From: Phreatobacter sp. | Lineage (GTDB): Bacteria > Pseudomonadota > Alphaproteobacteria > Rhizobiales > Phreatobacteraceae | DNA: 64,000 nucleotides | Assembly: GCF_022843985.1 (NCBI RefSeq) | Contig: NZ_JALHMP010000009.1 | Coordinates: 1 to 64,000, forward strand | Direction: 5' to 3' | Shown: in pieces, positions 1 through 9,783 of the stretch | How the letters are laid out: each line of letters opens with the position of its first letter | Numbering within the stretch: the first letter of the stretch is position 1 | The notes under the pieces: model-generated | Told to the model about the DNA's origin: nothing | Seen by the model: the letters and a program-made list of their open reading frames with translations, nothing else | Databases searched by the model: none | Program-made: the position numbers and the translations under genes

Positions 1-368
1 GGTGCCGCCACGCCGGCATCGGGCGGCAGGGCCGTCGGTCCGACCGGACGGGCGTTCCAGGGGGCGCGCCGCGCTTCGGCCCGCGCCCGGTCGCGCTGGG
101 CGCCGACGGTGCGCGATTCGCCAGGCACCGGCGCAACGGTTGACCGCAGTCCGGCGGCTTCGGCATCGCTCGGGGGAGCGGAGAGCGGGTTCGGCGCCGC
201 GGGCTCGATAGGGCCGAGGCCCTGCCAGCCGGCGTCGCGACCGGCATCGTCCGTGCTGGTCGGCGGGGTCGCGGTCTGCAGGCGCTGGGCAAAGGCCGGC
301 GAGCCCGTCCCGGCGAGGACAAGCGCCAGGGCGCTGACACCCAAGAGCAGGCGGGCAATGTGACCCAA
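1..368 (-). CDS. Exported protein of unknown family, N-terminal part only
   Basis: This reading frame runs off the left edge, so only about the first 120 residues are seen. It begins with a typical Sec signal peptide: a hydrophobic stretch LLLGVSALALVLAGTGSP ends in AFAQ, a good signal peptidase I site. The mature part is rich in Pro, Ala and Arg and has no recognised domain in the visible section. I chose a TTG start with a GGGGA-like ribosome site upstream; two in-frame TTG codons at 398 and 401 would add about ten residues, including extra Lys and Arg. A Pro/Ala-rich start like this occurs in rhizobial beta-barrel porin families, but the diagnostic part is outside the window. It is divergent from the KDO-pathway gene kdsD, which is compatible with a cell-envelope role. 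Confidence 0.6.
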   Translation of the reverse strand, partial: MGHIARLLLGVSALALVLAGTGSPAFAQRLQTATPPTSTDDAGRDAGWQGLGPIEPAAPNPLSAPPSDAEAAGLRSTVAPVPGESRTVGAQRDRARAEARRAPWNARPVGPTALPPDAGVAA

Positions 369-554
369 GACGCGATTCTTCCCCGCGGATTTCCTCAACA
401 AGTCGTAAAGAGCCGTGGTTAACGCGGGGTTGATGGCCCATGGCTCTCCCTCGCAGAGGGTGCGCCCGGCCAAGCATCATGCTAAGGGTCCGGCCTTCCG
501 CCAGCCCCGTCGGCGCCGGTGTCCCGCCGGATGGTCCGGCCATCGAACTGAGCC

Positions 555-1550
555 ATGGCCCATCACGCGTCCTCGTCCGAGCCCCGGTCCACCGCCCTCG
601 CCTCGGCGCTCCGCACCCTGTCGGTCGAGGCCTCCGGCCTCGCCGCGCTCGAGGCTGCGCTGTCCAACGGTCTCGGCGAGCCCTTCGCGGCGGCCGTTGC
701 GCTGCTCAAGGACGTCAAGGGCCGGGTGATTGTCACCGGCATGGGCAAGTCCGGCCATGTCGGGCGCAAGATCGCCGCGACGCTGGCCTCGACGGGGACG
801 CCGGCCTTCTTCGTCCATCCCGGCGAGGCAAGCCACGGCGATCTCGGCATGGTGACCGCCGACGATGCCATCCTCGCCCTCTCCTGGTCGGGCGAGACGG
901 TTGAGCTGCGCGATCTCGTCGCCTTTTCCCGCCGCTTCGGTGTCGGTCTCGTGGCCATCACCTCGGCGGGCGAATCGGCGCTCGGCAAGGCCGCCGACGT
1001 CGTCCTCGGCCTGCCGCGGGCCGAGGAGGCCTGCCCGAACGGGCTGGCGCCGACGACCTCGACGCTGATGCAACTCGCCATCGGTGATGCGCTGGCCATC
1101 GCGCTGCTGGAGGAACGCGGCTTCACCGCCGCGGATTTCCGCACCTTCCACCCCGGCGGCAAGCTCGGCGCCGTTCTCGCCCAGGTCCGCGACGTGATGC
1201 ATCAGGGCGCATCCCTGCCGCTGAAGCCACTCGGCACGCCGATGAGCGAGGTGCTGATCGAGATGACCGCCAAGGGTTTCGGCTGCTGCGGCATCGTCGA
1301 TGCGGTCGGCGCGCTGGCCGGAATCGTCACCGACGGCGACCTGCGGCGCCACATGCAATCCGATCTTCTGGCCATGCCGGTCGAGGCGGTGATGACCCGC
1401 GCGCCCAAGACCGCCCGGCCCGACCAGTTCGCGAGCGAGATCCTCGACCTCCTCAACCGCACCAAGATCACCGCGCTCTTCGCGGTCGAAGCGGGGCGGC
1501 CCGTGGGCATCCTGCACGTCCACGATCTCCTGCGTGCGGGCGTGGCGTGA
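555..1550 (+). CDS. kdsD: Arabinose-5-phosphate isomerase, KpsF/GutQ family
   Basis: KdsD interconverts ribulose 5-phosphate and arabinose 5-phosphate, the first step of KDO synthesis for lipopolysaccharide, in the cytoplasm. The protein is 331 residues, the usual family length. An N-terminal SIS domain (about 45-190) contains TGMGKSG with Lys65, HPGEASHGDLGM with Glu91, and TFHPGGKLG with His199, matching residues known to matter in this family. Two CBS domains follow (about 211-270 and 280-330). The stop overlaps the start of the next gene as GTGA, so the two are translationally coupled. Orthologues often neighbour LPS export genes; that is not seen here, although an exported protein is divergent on the left. 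Confidence 0.93.
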   Translation: MAHHASSSEPRSTALASALRTLSVEASGLAALEAALSNGLGEPFAAAVALLKDVKGRVIVTGMGKSGHVGRKIAATLASTGTPAFFVHPGEASHGDLGMVTADDAILALSWSGETVELRDLVAFSRRFGVGLVAITSAGESALGKAADVVLGLPRAEEACPNGLAPTTSTLMQLAIGDALAIALLEERGFTAADFRTFHPGGKLGAVLAQVRDVMHQGASLPLKPLGTPMSEVLIEMTAKGFGCCGIVDAVGALAGIVTDGDLRRHMQSDLLAMPVEAVMTRAPKTARPDQFASEILDLLNRTKITALFAVEAGRPVGILHVHDLLRAGVA

Positions 1551-2425
1551 ACGGCCCGGAGGAGGCCCGCAAGCTGCGCATCGGCATGGCGCTGATGACG
1601 CTCGGCATGCTGCTGTTCGCCACCAACGATGCCATCGTCAAGGCCTATATGGGATCGCTGACGGTGGCCCAGTCGCTCGGCGTGCGGGGCCTTTTCGCAA
1701 CCCTCGGTGTCGCCGCCTGGCTCGCCGTGTCGGGATCGCGGTTCTCGCTGCGCGGCTTCTGGCACCCGCTGGTCGTCGGCCGGTCGCTGGCGGAAGGCCT
1801 CGCGGTGTTCTTCCTGTTCCAGGCGCTCTGGCGCATGCCGATCGGCGATGTCACGGCGGTGTCCCAGTCGATGCCGATGTTCCTGCTGCCGATCGCCGTG
1901 CTGGTGCTCGGCGAGAAGGTCAGCCCGCTCCAGTGGCTGGTGGTGATCTGCGGCTTCGTCGGCATCGTGCTCATCGCCCGCCCCTTCTCCTCGGGCTTCG
2001 ATCCGGCGATCGGTCTGGTGCTCGCCACCACGGTCTGTTTCGTATTCCGCGACATCACCGTGAAATTCCTGCCCGCCCACATCGCCTCGGGCACGGTGAC
2101 CTTTTCCACGGTCAGCGTCGTCATGGTCGCTGCCCTCGCCCTGGCCACGGTGCAGGGTCTCGCCCCCATGGGCATCGAGCAGACGCTGATGATCGGCCTC
2201 GCCGGACTTCTGCTGGCCGGCGGTCAGGCCGCCATCATCCAGGCCTTCCGGATGGCACCGGTCTCGCAGGTCGGACCGTTCAACTACACCAAGACCGCCT
2301 TCGCGCTGGTCATCGGCATGGTGTTCTTCGGCGAGCGGCCCGATGTCGTGACCTTCGCCGGGATCGGGCTCATCGTCGCATCGGGCATCGCCATCGCGGC
2401 GGGGCTGGGACGACCGAAGGCTTAG
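1547..2425 (+). CDS. EamA/DMT family permease
   Basis: This is a 292-residue integral membrane protein of the drug/metabolite transporter superfamily. It has two EamA repeats of about five helices each, for example residues 15-140 and 155-285, with the typical short loops and a conserved Gly/Ala-rich helix pattern. Members export metabolites, amino acids or drugs; the substrate cannot be told from sequence. The start is a GTG overlapping the kdsD stop, so translation is probably coupled to kdsD. Its stop lies 9 bp from the convergent azlD stop, leaving no room for a separate terminator. Confidence 0.88.
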   Translation: MNGPEEARKLRIGMALMTLGMLLFATNDAIVKAYMGSLTVAQSLGVRGLFATLGVAAWLAVSGSRFSLRGFWHPLVVGRSLAEGLAVFFLFQALWRMPIGDVTAVSQSMPMFLLPIAVLVLGEKVSPLQWLVVICGFVGIVLIARPFSSGFDPAIGLVLATTVCFVFRDITVKFLPAHIASGTVTFSTVSVVMVAALALATVQGLAPMGIEQTLMIGLAGLLLAGGQAAIIQAFRMAPVSQVGPFNYTKTAFALVIGMVFFGERPDVVTFAGIGLIVASGIAIAAGLGRPKA

Positions 2426-2434
2426 GCCGCACGC

Positions 2435-2737
2435 TCACCCCGCCAGCAGGCGCAGGGCGACGATGGCGGCGACGCCGGTGGCAATGACCCCGAGCAGCGG
2501 CAGGCGAAGCGCGGCGAGGATGGTGACGGCGCCCGCCAGCGTCTCCGGCCAGCCGGTGGCGAAGAGCGTCGGGGCGATGACGGCGGTCAGCACGGCCGGC
2601 GGAATGGCGTCGAGGGCGGCCTTGGCGCGGCCGGCCAGTGCCAGGCGCGCGCCGACCAGGAGGCCGGTCAGCCGGCAGGCATAGGTGGCGAGGGCCATGC
2701 CGAGAATGGCGAGGAGGGTCGTGACGTCGAGGCTCAT
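2435..2737 (-). CDS. azlD: AzlD-type branched-chain amino acid exporter small subunit
   Basis: AzlD is the small partner of AzlC in a two-component membrane exporter of branched-chain amino acids and analogues. The protein is exactly 100 residues with about four hydrophobic helices and the family signature ATYACRLTG near the N-terminus, followed by IPPAVLTAVIAP. The ATG overlaps the azlC stop (ATGA), which fixes the start and shows coupling. The reading frame stays open far upstream of this ATG, but that extension is only the shadow of azlC in another frame. Confidence 0.85.
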   Translation of the reverse strand: MSLDVTTLLAILGMALATYACRLTGLLVGARLALAGRAKAALDAIPPAVLTAVIAPTLFATGWPETLAGAVTILAALRLPLLGVIATGVAAIVALRLLAG

Positions 2738-3456
2738 GGTGCGGCCTCCGGCGCGGGGACCCAGACCAGAACGGCCATGCCCATGCCGGCAAAGGCGCCG
2801 GCGAGCACGTGCCAGGGCGAGCCGAGCGTCCAGTGGGTGAGGGTCGCCGCCGCGGCGCTGGCGACGACCACGGCGATGTGGCGGCGCGTTGTCACGAAGC
2901 TCGCGACAAGGCCGATGAAAATGGCGGTGAAGGCGAAATCGGCGCCGAAGCGGCGGGGGTCGCCGATAATGGGACCGAGGATGGCACCTGCCCAGGAGAA
3001 GGCCACCCAGTTGAGCCAGAACACCGCCCCGGCGCGGAGGAAATAGGGGAGGGTCAGCCGGCGCATCGCCGCGCGTCGCTCTGCCAGCGCCCAGTTCTCG
3101 TCGGCGAGGACATGGAAACCGAGAAGGCGTGCCCAGAGCGGCATGTGGGCGACCTTGGGGGCCAGGGAGGCGGCCATCAGCACGTAGCGCGCATTGATGA
3201 GCAGGGTGGACAGGACGATGGCCGCGACAGGCACGGGGCTCGTCCACATCTCGATCGCCGCGAGTTGGGCGCCGCCGGCGAAGACCAGCCCCGATGACAG
3301 CGCGACCGCGAAGGGCGAGAGCCCCTTGCTCGCGGCAATGGCGCCATAGAGCAGGGCCAGCGGCATGGCCGCGATCATGGCGGGGGCGAGTTCGGCGATG
3401 CCCTCGCGCCATTCGGACAGGGGGCTGGGGGAGGAATCGGGGGGTGAACCGGTCAT
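2734..3456 (-). CDS. azlC: AzlC family branched-chain amino acid exporter large subunit
   Basis: This 240-residue permease has the AzlC family hallmarks: a start rich in Pro and Ser, then EGIAELAPAMIAAMPLALLYG, followed by FAGGAQLAAIEM and LLINARYVLMAASLAP in the first half. About six to seven hydrophobic helices are visible. With AzlD it forms a complex exporting branched-chain amino acids. It lies between an AraC regulator (63 bp upstream, same strand) and azlD (4-bp overlap), so the three probably form one transcript araC-azlC-azlD, and the regulator is the obvious candidate to control the pair. Confidence 0.9.
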   Translation of the reverse strand: MTGSPPDSSPSPLSEWREGIAELAPAMIAAMPLALLYGAIAASKGLSPFAVALSSGLVFAGGAQLAAIEMWTSPVPVAAIVLSTLLINARYVLMAASLAPKVAHMPLWARLLGFHVLADENWALAERRAAMRRLTLPYFLRAGAVFWLNWVAFSWAGAILGPIIGDPRRFGADFAFTAIFIGLVASFVTTRRHIAVVVASAAAATLTHWTLGSPWHVLAGAFAGMGMAVLVWVPAPEAAP

Positions 3457-3519
3457 GGTCTCTGCATGCCAGAGATGAGGGCCGGCTTCTTGAGCGAAAT
3501 CGCCGTTCTGTCGCGACGT

Positions 3520-4401
3520 CTAGGCCGCGGCGGCCTCGTCGCGCACGGCCCTACGGTAAGCCCCGGGCGGCACGCCGATCCGGGCCTTGAAGGCGCGGGT
3601 GAGATGGGCCTGGTCGGCAAAGCCGGTCGCGACCGCGGTCGTGGCCAGGCCCGCGCCGGCGCGCAGGCGCATCTGCGCGCGCCGCACCCTGACATCGATG
3701 AGATAGGCGTGCGGGGTGAGGCCGACCTGGCGACGAAAGGCGCGGATCAGGTGATGGCGGGACCAGCCCACCGCCGCCGCGAGTTCCGCCAGGGACAGGT
3801 CCTCCTGATGGCGGGCCTCGATCATCTCGCGGATGCGGTTGACCGGGACGGCCTCCTCGCCCTCCGGCGCAGGCGCCATGCCGGCATGGAGGACGAGGGT
3901 CCGCGCATAGGCGCGCAGCAGAAGCTCCTCGCCGGCCAGGCCCTCGCCGCCCGCCTCGAGCGCGTGATGCGCCGCCGCGAAGAGGCGCGCGCCTTCGGGG
4001 TCGTGGACGACGGGATCGCGGAAGAACGGTGCCGCGGCCACGGGACGCCGGGTCACGGCCTCCGCGAGGTCGCGGAGGAAGTCCTGCCCCGGATAGGTCA
4101 TGCGGTAGGAATAGCCTCCCTCGGCTGGCGCACCGTCATGGACGTCCTGCGGCATGACAAAGACGAGATCGCCCGGCCCTGCGTGACCCTTCCTGCCGAG
4201 CGCCGAGACCTTCTCCCAGCCACTCTCGATGGTGCCGATGACGTAGGTGTCGTGCATGTGCGGGGCATAGACATGGGTGCGGAAGGTGGCGCTGAGGCAG
4301 TCCATGCCGTCGAGCCTGTGGGCCGCGAAGAAACGCGCCGTCTCGCCGGCCGAGAGCGGCCCGAGGCTCATCAGGTCACTGGTGTCGCCGGCAGGGATCA
4401 T
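3520..4401 (-). CDS. AraC family transcriptional regulator
   Basis: This is a 293-residue regulator with an N-terminal cupin-like sensing domain (about 20-160, with the APHMHDTYVIG metal/ligand-type motif). Its C-terminal AraC DNA-binding domain has two helix-turn-helix units (about 195-290), including SLAELAAAVGWSRHHLIRAF and VATGFADQAHLTRAFK. I chose the ATG at 4401 because the domain begins soon after it. The frame stays open 53 residues further upstream, but that stretch is basic, low in homology-like features and overlaps the divergent promoter region. It is transcribed toward azlCD and probably regulates them; the inducer is unknown. Confidence 0.87.
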   Translation of the reverse strand: MIPAGDTSDLMSLGPLSAGETARFFAAHRLDGMDCLSATFRTHVYAPHMHDTYVIGTIESGWEKVSALGRKGHAGPGDLVFVMPQDVHDGAPAEGGYSYRMTYPGQDFLRDLAEAVTRRPVAAAPFFRDPVVHDPEGARLFAAAHHALEAGGEGLAGEELLLRAYARTLVLHAGMAPAPEGEEAVPVNRIREMIEARHQEDLSLAELAAAVGWSRHHLIRAFRRQVGLTPHAYLIDVRVRRAQMRLRAGAGLATTAVATGFADQAHLTRAFKARIGVPPGAYRRAVRDEAAAA

Positions 4402-4439
4402 CCGCGACCTCTTACCACGGGGGACCAGGGGTTCTTGAA

Positions 4440-4466
4440 CAAAAGCGGCCTTCCCGGCAGCTTTTG
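4440..4466. promoter_or_regulatory. Inverted repeat in divergent intergenic region, possible operator
   Basis: A 7-bp inverted repeat CAAAAGC / GCTTTTG with a 13-bp spacer lies between the divergent AraC gene and the acyl-CoA ligase operon. It stands out as AT-richer than its surroundings. It could be a regulator binding site or part of a promoter. No consensus was matched, so the assignment is tentative. Confidence 0.25.
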
Positions 4467-4682
4467 GCTTTCCGTAACGGCCATCCGTCGTCCGGCCGAG
4501 CCGGGTATAGCCTTTGGTCCCCTTGATTTCGGCGAAGGTGCGTTCAACTATCCGCTCCACTTCGCTTCGGTTCCCGATCTAACGGGGTCCTGTGGCGATG
4601 CAGAGCCCGAAAACGGGCCTTAGAGGGAATCGCGTTGCATCCGACGGGTGCAACGCTGATGGAAACAGGGAGGACGCCGGCC

Positions 4683-6673
4683 GTGGCTCACCACGCCGAC
4701 GCGCGCGCCGTCACCGGTGCTCACGACACATTTCCGAAGCTGCTGGAGCTGAATGCTGTCCGCTTCGCTGCGCGACCGGCCATGCGCCACAAGGATCTCG
4801 GAATCTGGCGGACCTGGACCTGGGCCGAGGTGGCCCGCGAGGTGCGCGACTTCGCGCTCGGTCTCGGCGAACTCGGTCTGAAACGCGGCGACAAGGTCGC
4901 CATCGTCGGGCGCAACAGGCCGAAGCTCTACTGGTCCATGGCCGCCATCCAGTCCTGGGGCGGGGTTCCGGTGCCGGTCTATTCGGATTCGGTCGCCGAC
5001 GAGATGGCCTATGTGCTCGAACATGCCGAAGCCTCGATGGCCGTGGTCGAGGACCAGGAACAGGTCGACAAGCTGCTTTCGGTGTCCGAGCGGCTGCCGC
5101 ACCTCGCGCATGTCATCTACGACGAGCCGCGTGGCCTGAGAGACTATGACCATTCGCGCATGCATGCCTTCGAGGAGGTGCAGGAGATCGGTCGCAAGGC
5201 CGCCGGCGATCCCGCCAAGGTGAAGGCGCTGGACGAGGCCATCGCGCTGGGCAAGGGCGCTGACCTCGCGATCATGCTGTACACGTCGGGAACGACGGGG
5301 CGGCCGAAGGGCGTGATGCTGTCCAATGACAATGTCATCGTCTCGGCGAAGAACGGCGGATTGTTCGACGGGCTCACCGAGACCGAGGAGACCATCGCCT
5401 ATCTGCCGCTCGCCTGGGTCGGCGACAACATCTTCTCCTATGCCCAGTCCTATGTGCTCGGCTTCTGCGTGAACTGTCCGGAGAGCGCCGAGACCGTGAT
5501 GGAGGACCGCCGCGAGATCGGCACCTCCTATGCCTTCGCGCCGCCGCGCGTCTACGAGAACCTGCTCACCCAGACCATGGTGCGCATGGAGGATGCCGGC
5601 CCCCTGCAGAAGAAGATGTTCGACTATTTCATCGGCGTCGCCAAGGAATGGGGCGAGAAGATCCTCAACAAGGAGCCGGTACCGCTCGGCGCCAGGCTGC
5701 AATATGCGGTGGGCGAGATGCTGGTCTACGGCCCGCTGAAGAACCGCTTCGGCCTCACCAATATCCGCGTCGGCTACACGGCGGGCGAGGCGATCGGGCC
5801 GGAGATCTTCAAGTTCTTCCGCTCGCTCGGCATCAACCTCAAGCAGCTCTACGGCCAGACGGAAGCCAGCGTCTACATCACTGCCCAGCCCGACGGCGAG
5901 ATCTATGCCGACACGGTCGGCAAGCCGAATATCGATGTCGAACTGAAGATCGACGACAACGGCGAGGTTCTTTACCGCTCGCCCGGCGTTTTCCTCGGCT
6001 ATTACAAGGATCCCGAGAAGACGGCCGAGACCAAGACCGCCGACGGCTGGGTGCGCTCCGGTGATGCCGGTTTCTTCGATCCGAAGACCGGCCACCTGAA
6101 GATCATCGACCGGGCCAAGGATGTCGGTAAGCTGCGCTCGGGCGCGCTGTTCGCGCCGAAATATATCGAGAACAAGCTCAAATTCTATCCGAACATCAAG
6201 GAAGTCGTGGCCTTCGGTCAGGATCGCGATTTCGTCACCTGCTTCCTCAATATCGACCTGACCGCGGTCGGCTCCTGGGCCGAGCGCAACAATGTCTCCT
6301 ACGGGTCCTACCAGGAGCTCGCCGGGCATCGGGACGTGCTGAAGACGCTGACCGCTCATGTCGACGCGGTGAACCGGTCCCTCGCCGAGGAGCCGCTGAT
6401 GGGCGGGGCCCAGATCCGGCGCTTCCTCGTCCTGCACAAGGAACTCGATGCCGATGACGGCGAACTGACGCGCACCCAGAAGGTGCGCCGCGGGTTCATC
6501 GCCGAGCGCTACATGCCGCTGGTCGAAGCGCTCTATGACGGGTCGAAGCGTGGCCGGATCCGCACCGAGGTGACCTTCGAGGACGGACGCAAGGGCATCA
6601 TCGAGGGCGATGTGGAGATCATCGACATGACCGTCCATCCGGTCACCGGCAGCGCGTTCAAGGAGGCCGCGGA

Positions 6674-6677
<4 letters not shown>
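4683..6677 (+). CDS. AMP-dependent long-chain acyl-CoA ligase/synthetase
   Basis: The enzyme activates a carboxylic acid with ATP to the acyl-adenylate and then to the CoA thioester. It is 664 residues from the chosen start, the length of the FadD15/FAA1-like group. It shows the P-loop YTSGTTGRPKG, the adenine-binding YGQTEAS, the hinge-region RSGDAG, and a C-terminal LTRTQKVRRGF with the catalytic Lys. The GTG at 4683 has the best ribosome site (GGGAGGA, 8 nt spacing); an ATG at 4659 and a TTG at 4635 in the same frame are alternatives. Its stop overlaps the next ABC ATPase start (ATGA). Being first in a Liv-type importer operon suggests that the imported substrate is an organic acid that is activated on entry. 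Confidence 0.9.
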
Positions 6678-7474
<797 letters not shown>

Positions 7475-7484
7475 GGAACGGGTC

Positions 7485-8606
7485 ATGACGGATGCCACCC
7501 TGACGACACGCAAGCCGTTCCTCGGCGAGAGCCAGCGCAACGGGCTGATCGCCGGAGGCGTGCTCGCCCTGTTCATCGCCGCGCTGGTGGTGGCGACACA
7601 GACCGGCACGATCACGCGCAACGACTGGACCTACAAGATCTTCGTCGACCCCTTCGTGTCGATGGTCGACATGCCGGATCTCCTCGTCCAGACGGTCTGG
7701 GAGGGCTTCGTCGCCGGCGTGCTTTATTCGCTCATCGCCCTGGGCTTCGTGCTGATCTTCAAGGCCTCTGGGGTCTTCAACTTCGCCCAGGGCATCATGG
7801 TGGTCTTCGCTGCCCTGTCGCTGGTCGGCTTCTACGAGTTCCTGACGCTGACGCTCGGCATGCCGGCGGGCTTCGTCGCCGCCATCGTGGCGATGGCCGG
7901 CGCGATCGGAATCATGTTCGTCCTCGCCGTCGCGGTGGAGCGCATCGTGCTGCGCCCGCTGGTCAACCAGCCCGACATCATCATGCTGATGGCGACCGTC
8001 GGCCTGACCTATTTCCTCATCGGCTTCGGCGAGTATATCTTCGGCGGCAGCCCGAAGGTGATGATCACCTCGCAACTGGGCCTGCCCACCGGCTCGACCA
8101 TGCTCGATTTCGCCGGCGGGCGCGTCAATATCCAGCACCTCGATCTGGCTGCGGCGATCATCGCCGCGGTGATGATCGCCGTGCTCGGCTTCTTCTTCCA
8201 ATACACGCGCATCGGGCGGGCGCTGAGGGCCGTCGCCGACAGCCACAAGGCGGCGCTGTCGGTCGGCATCTCGCTCAACCAGATCTGGGTGATCGTCTGG
8301 TTCACCGCCGGCATCGTGGCGCTGCTCACCGGCATCATGTGGGGCGCGCGCTCCGACGTGTCCTTCGCGCTGGAGATCATCGCCCTGAAGGCGCTGCCGG
8401 TTCTCATCGTCGGCGGCTTCACCTCGATTCCCGGCGCCATTGTCGGCGGCCTGATCATCGGCGTCGGCGAGAAGATCGGCGAGTTCTACTGGGGCCCGCT
8501 GCTCGGCGGCGGCATCGAGAGCTGGCTCGCCTATATCATCGCTCTGATGTTCCTCATGTTCAGGCCGCAGGGCCTGTTCGGCGACAAGATCATCGAGCGG
8601 ATCTGA
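7485..8606 (+). CDS. Liv-type ABC transporter permease (LivH-like)
   Basis: This 373-residue inner-membrane permease belongs to the LivH/BPD_transp_2 family. An N-terminal membrane segment (about 20-42) precedes the standard domain, which has ALGFVLIFKASGVFNFAQG near residues 85-105 and ALKALPVLIVGGFTSIPGAI near 300-320. This is longer than LivH of E. coli because of the N-terminal extension. The ATG at 7485 has GAGGAA 6-7 nt upstream and follows the LivG-like stop by 10 bp. Confidence 0.88.
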   Translation: MTDATLTTRKPFLGESQRNGLIAGGVLALFIAALVVATQTGTITRNDWTYKIFVDPFVSMVDMPDLLVQTVWEGFVAGVLYSLIALGFVLIFKASGVFNFAQGIMVVFAALSLVGFYEFLTLTLGMPAGFVAAIVAMAGAIGIMFVLAVAVERIVLRPLVNQPDIIMLMATVGLTYFLIGFGEYIFGGSPKVMITSQLGLPTGSTMLDFAGGRVNIQHLDLAAAIIAAVMIAVLGFFFQYTRIGRALRAVADSHKAALSVGISLNQIWVIVWFTAGIVALLTGIMWGARSDVSFALEIIALKALPVLIVGGFTSIPGAIVGGLIIGVGEKIGEFYWGPLLGGGIESWLAYIIALMFLMFRPQGLFGDKIIERI

Positions 8607-8618
8607 CCGGAGCGTCCC

Positions 8619-9698
8619 ATGTTCTATCGCGAGGCCGGCCAGTACAAGACGACCTACCAGTCCGATATGGCGATCTTCCCGCTGCGGCAGGATCGCATCG
8701 GCATCCTCATCATCCTGGCGCTGGCCTATGTGGCGGTGCCGCTGATGGCGAGCGACTTCATCCTCAAGACCATCATGCTGCCGTTCCTGGCACTGGTCCT
8801 GGCGGTGATCGGCCTCAACATCCTCACCGGCTATACCGGCCTCATCTCGCTCGGGACGGCCGGTTTCATGGGGGTCGGGGCCTATGCCTGCTACAAGCTG
8901 ACGACGCTGTTTCCCGAGGTGAACATCCTCGTCTGGATCCTCGTCTCCGGCTTCTTCTCGGCGGGCATCGGGGTGGTTTTCGGACTGCCCAGCCTGCGCA
9001 TCAAGGGCCTCTATCTCGCCGTTGCGACCCTTGCCGCCCAGTTCTTCCTGCAATGGGCCTTCGTGCGCATTCCCTGGCTCTACAACTACAATCCCTCGGG
9101 GGCCATCGAGGTGCCGCTGCGCACCGTGTTCGGCGTGGCGATCACCGGGCCGACCGCCGCCATCGAGGTCAAATATCTGATCGCCCTGACCTTCGTCGTG
9201 GTCCTGACCTGGGTCGCCTCGAACATCGTCCATGGCCGCATCGGCCGTTCCTGGATGGCGGTGCGCGACATGGACATCGCCGCCCAGCTCATGGGCATCA
9301 AGCTGCTGGAGACCAAGCTCCTCGCCTTCGCAGTGTCGTCGTTCTATTGCGGCGTTTCCGGTGCGCTCTTCGTGTTCATCTATCTCGGCGGGGCCGAGGC
9401 CGGCACCGAGTTCGGCATCCGCCTGTCCTTCATCATCCTCTTCGCCGTGATCATCGGCGGGCTCGGTTCGATGATCGGCTCCTTCTTCGGGGCCGGCTTC
9501 ATCGTCGCCCTGCCGACCATCCTGAAATTCGGCCTGCCTGCCATCGGCATCGCCATCACCGGCGCGATCGCCGAGAAGATCGTCGTCATGGTGATCGGTG
9601 CGCTGACCATCTACCTGCTCATCGTCGAACCGCACGGCCTCGCCCGGCTCTGGCAAATCGCCAAGCAGAAGCTCAGGGTCTGGCCGTTCCCATACTGA
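8619..9698 (+). CDS. Liv-type ABC transporter permease (LivM-like)
   Basis: This is a 359-residue LivM-type permease with about nine to ten hydrophobic helices. It has the family motifs LNILTGYTGLISLGTAGFMGVGAY and GRIGRSWMAVRDMDIAAQLMG, the latter being the cytoplasmic coupling loop that meets the ATPases. It pairs with the LivH-like protein. It starts 12 bp after the preceding stop. Confidence 0.88.
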   Translation: MFYREAGQYKTTYQSDMAIFPLRQDRIGILIILALAYVAVPLMASDFILKTIMLPFLALVLAVIGLNILTGYTGLISLGTAGFMGVGAYACYKLTTLFPEVNILVWILVSGFFSAGIGVVFGLPSLRIKGLYLAVATLAAQFFLQWAFVRIPWLYNYNPSGAIEVPLRTVFGVAITGPTAAIEVKYLIALTFVVVLTWVASNIVHGRIGRSWMAVRDMDIAAQLMGIKLLETKLLAFAVSSFYCGVSGALFVFIYLGGAEAGTEFGIRLSFIILFAVIIGGLGSMIGSFFGAGFIVALPTILKFGLPAIGIAITGAIAEKIVVMVIGALTIYLLIVEPHGLARLWQIAKQKLRVWPFPY

Positions 9699-9783
9699 CA
9701 CCCATCCACAACGATCGGGCGCCATACGCCCGGCAGCCTTCGATAAAAACCGTTCCAGGGGAACGTTCCAAAGGGAGAACGCC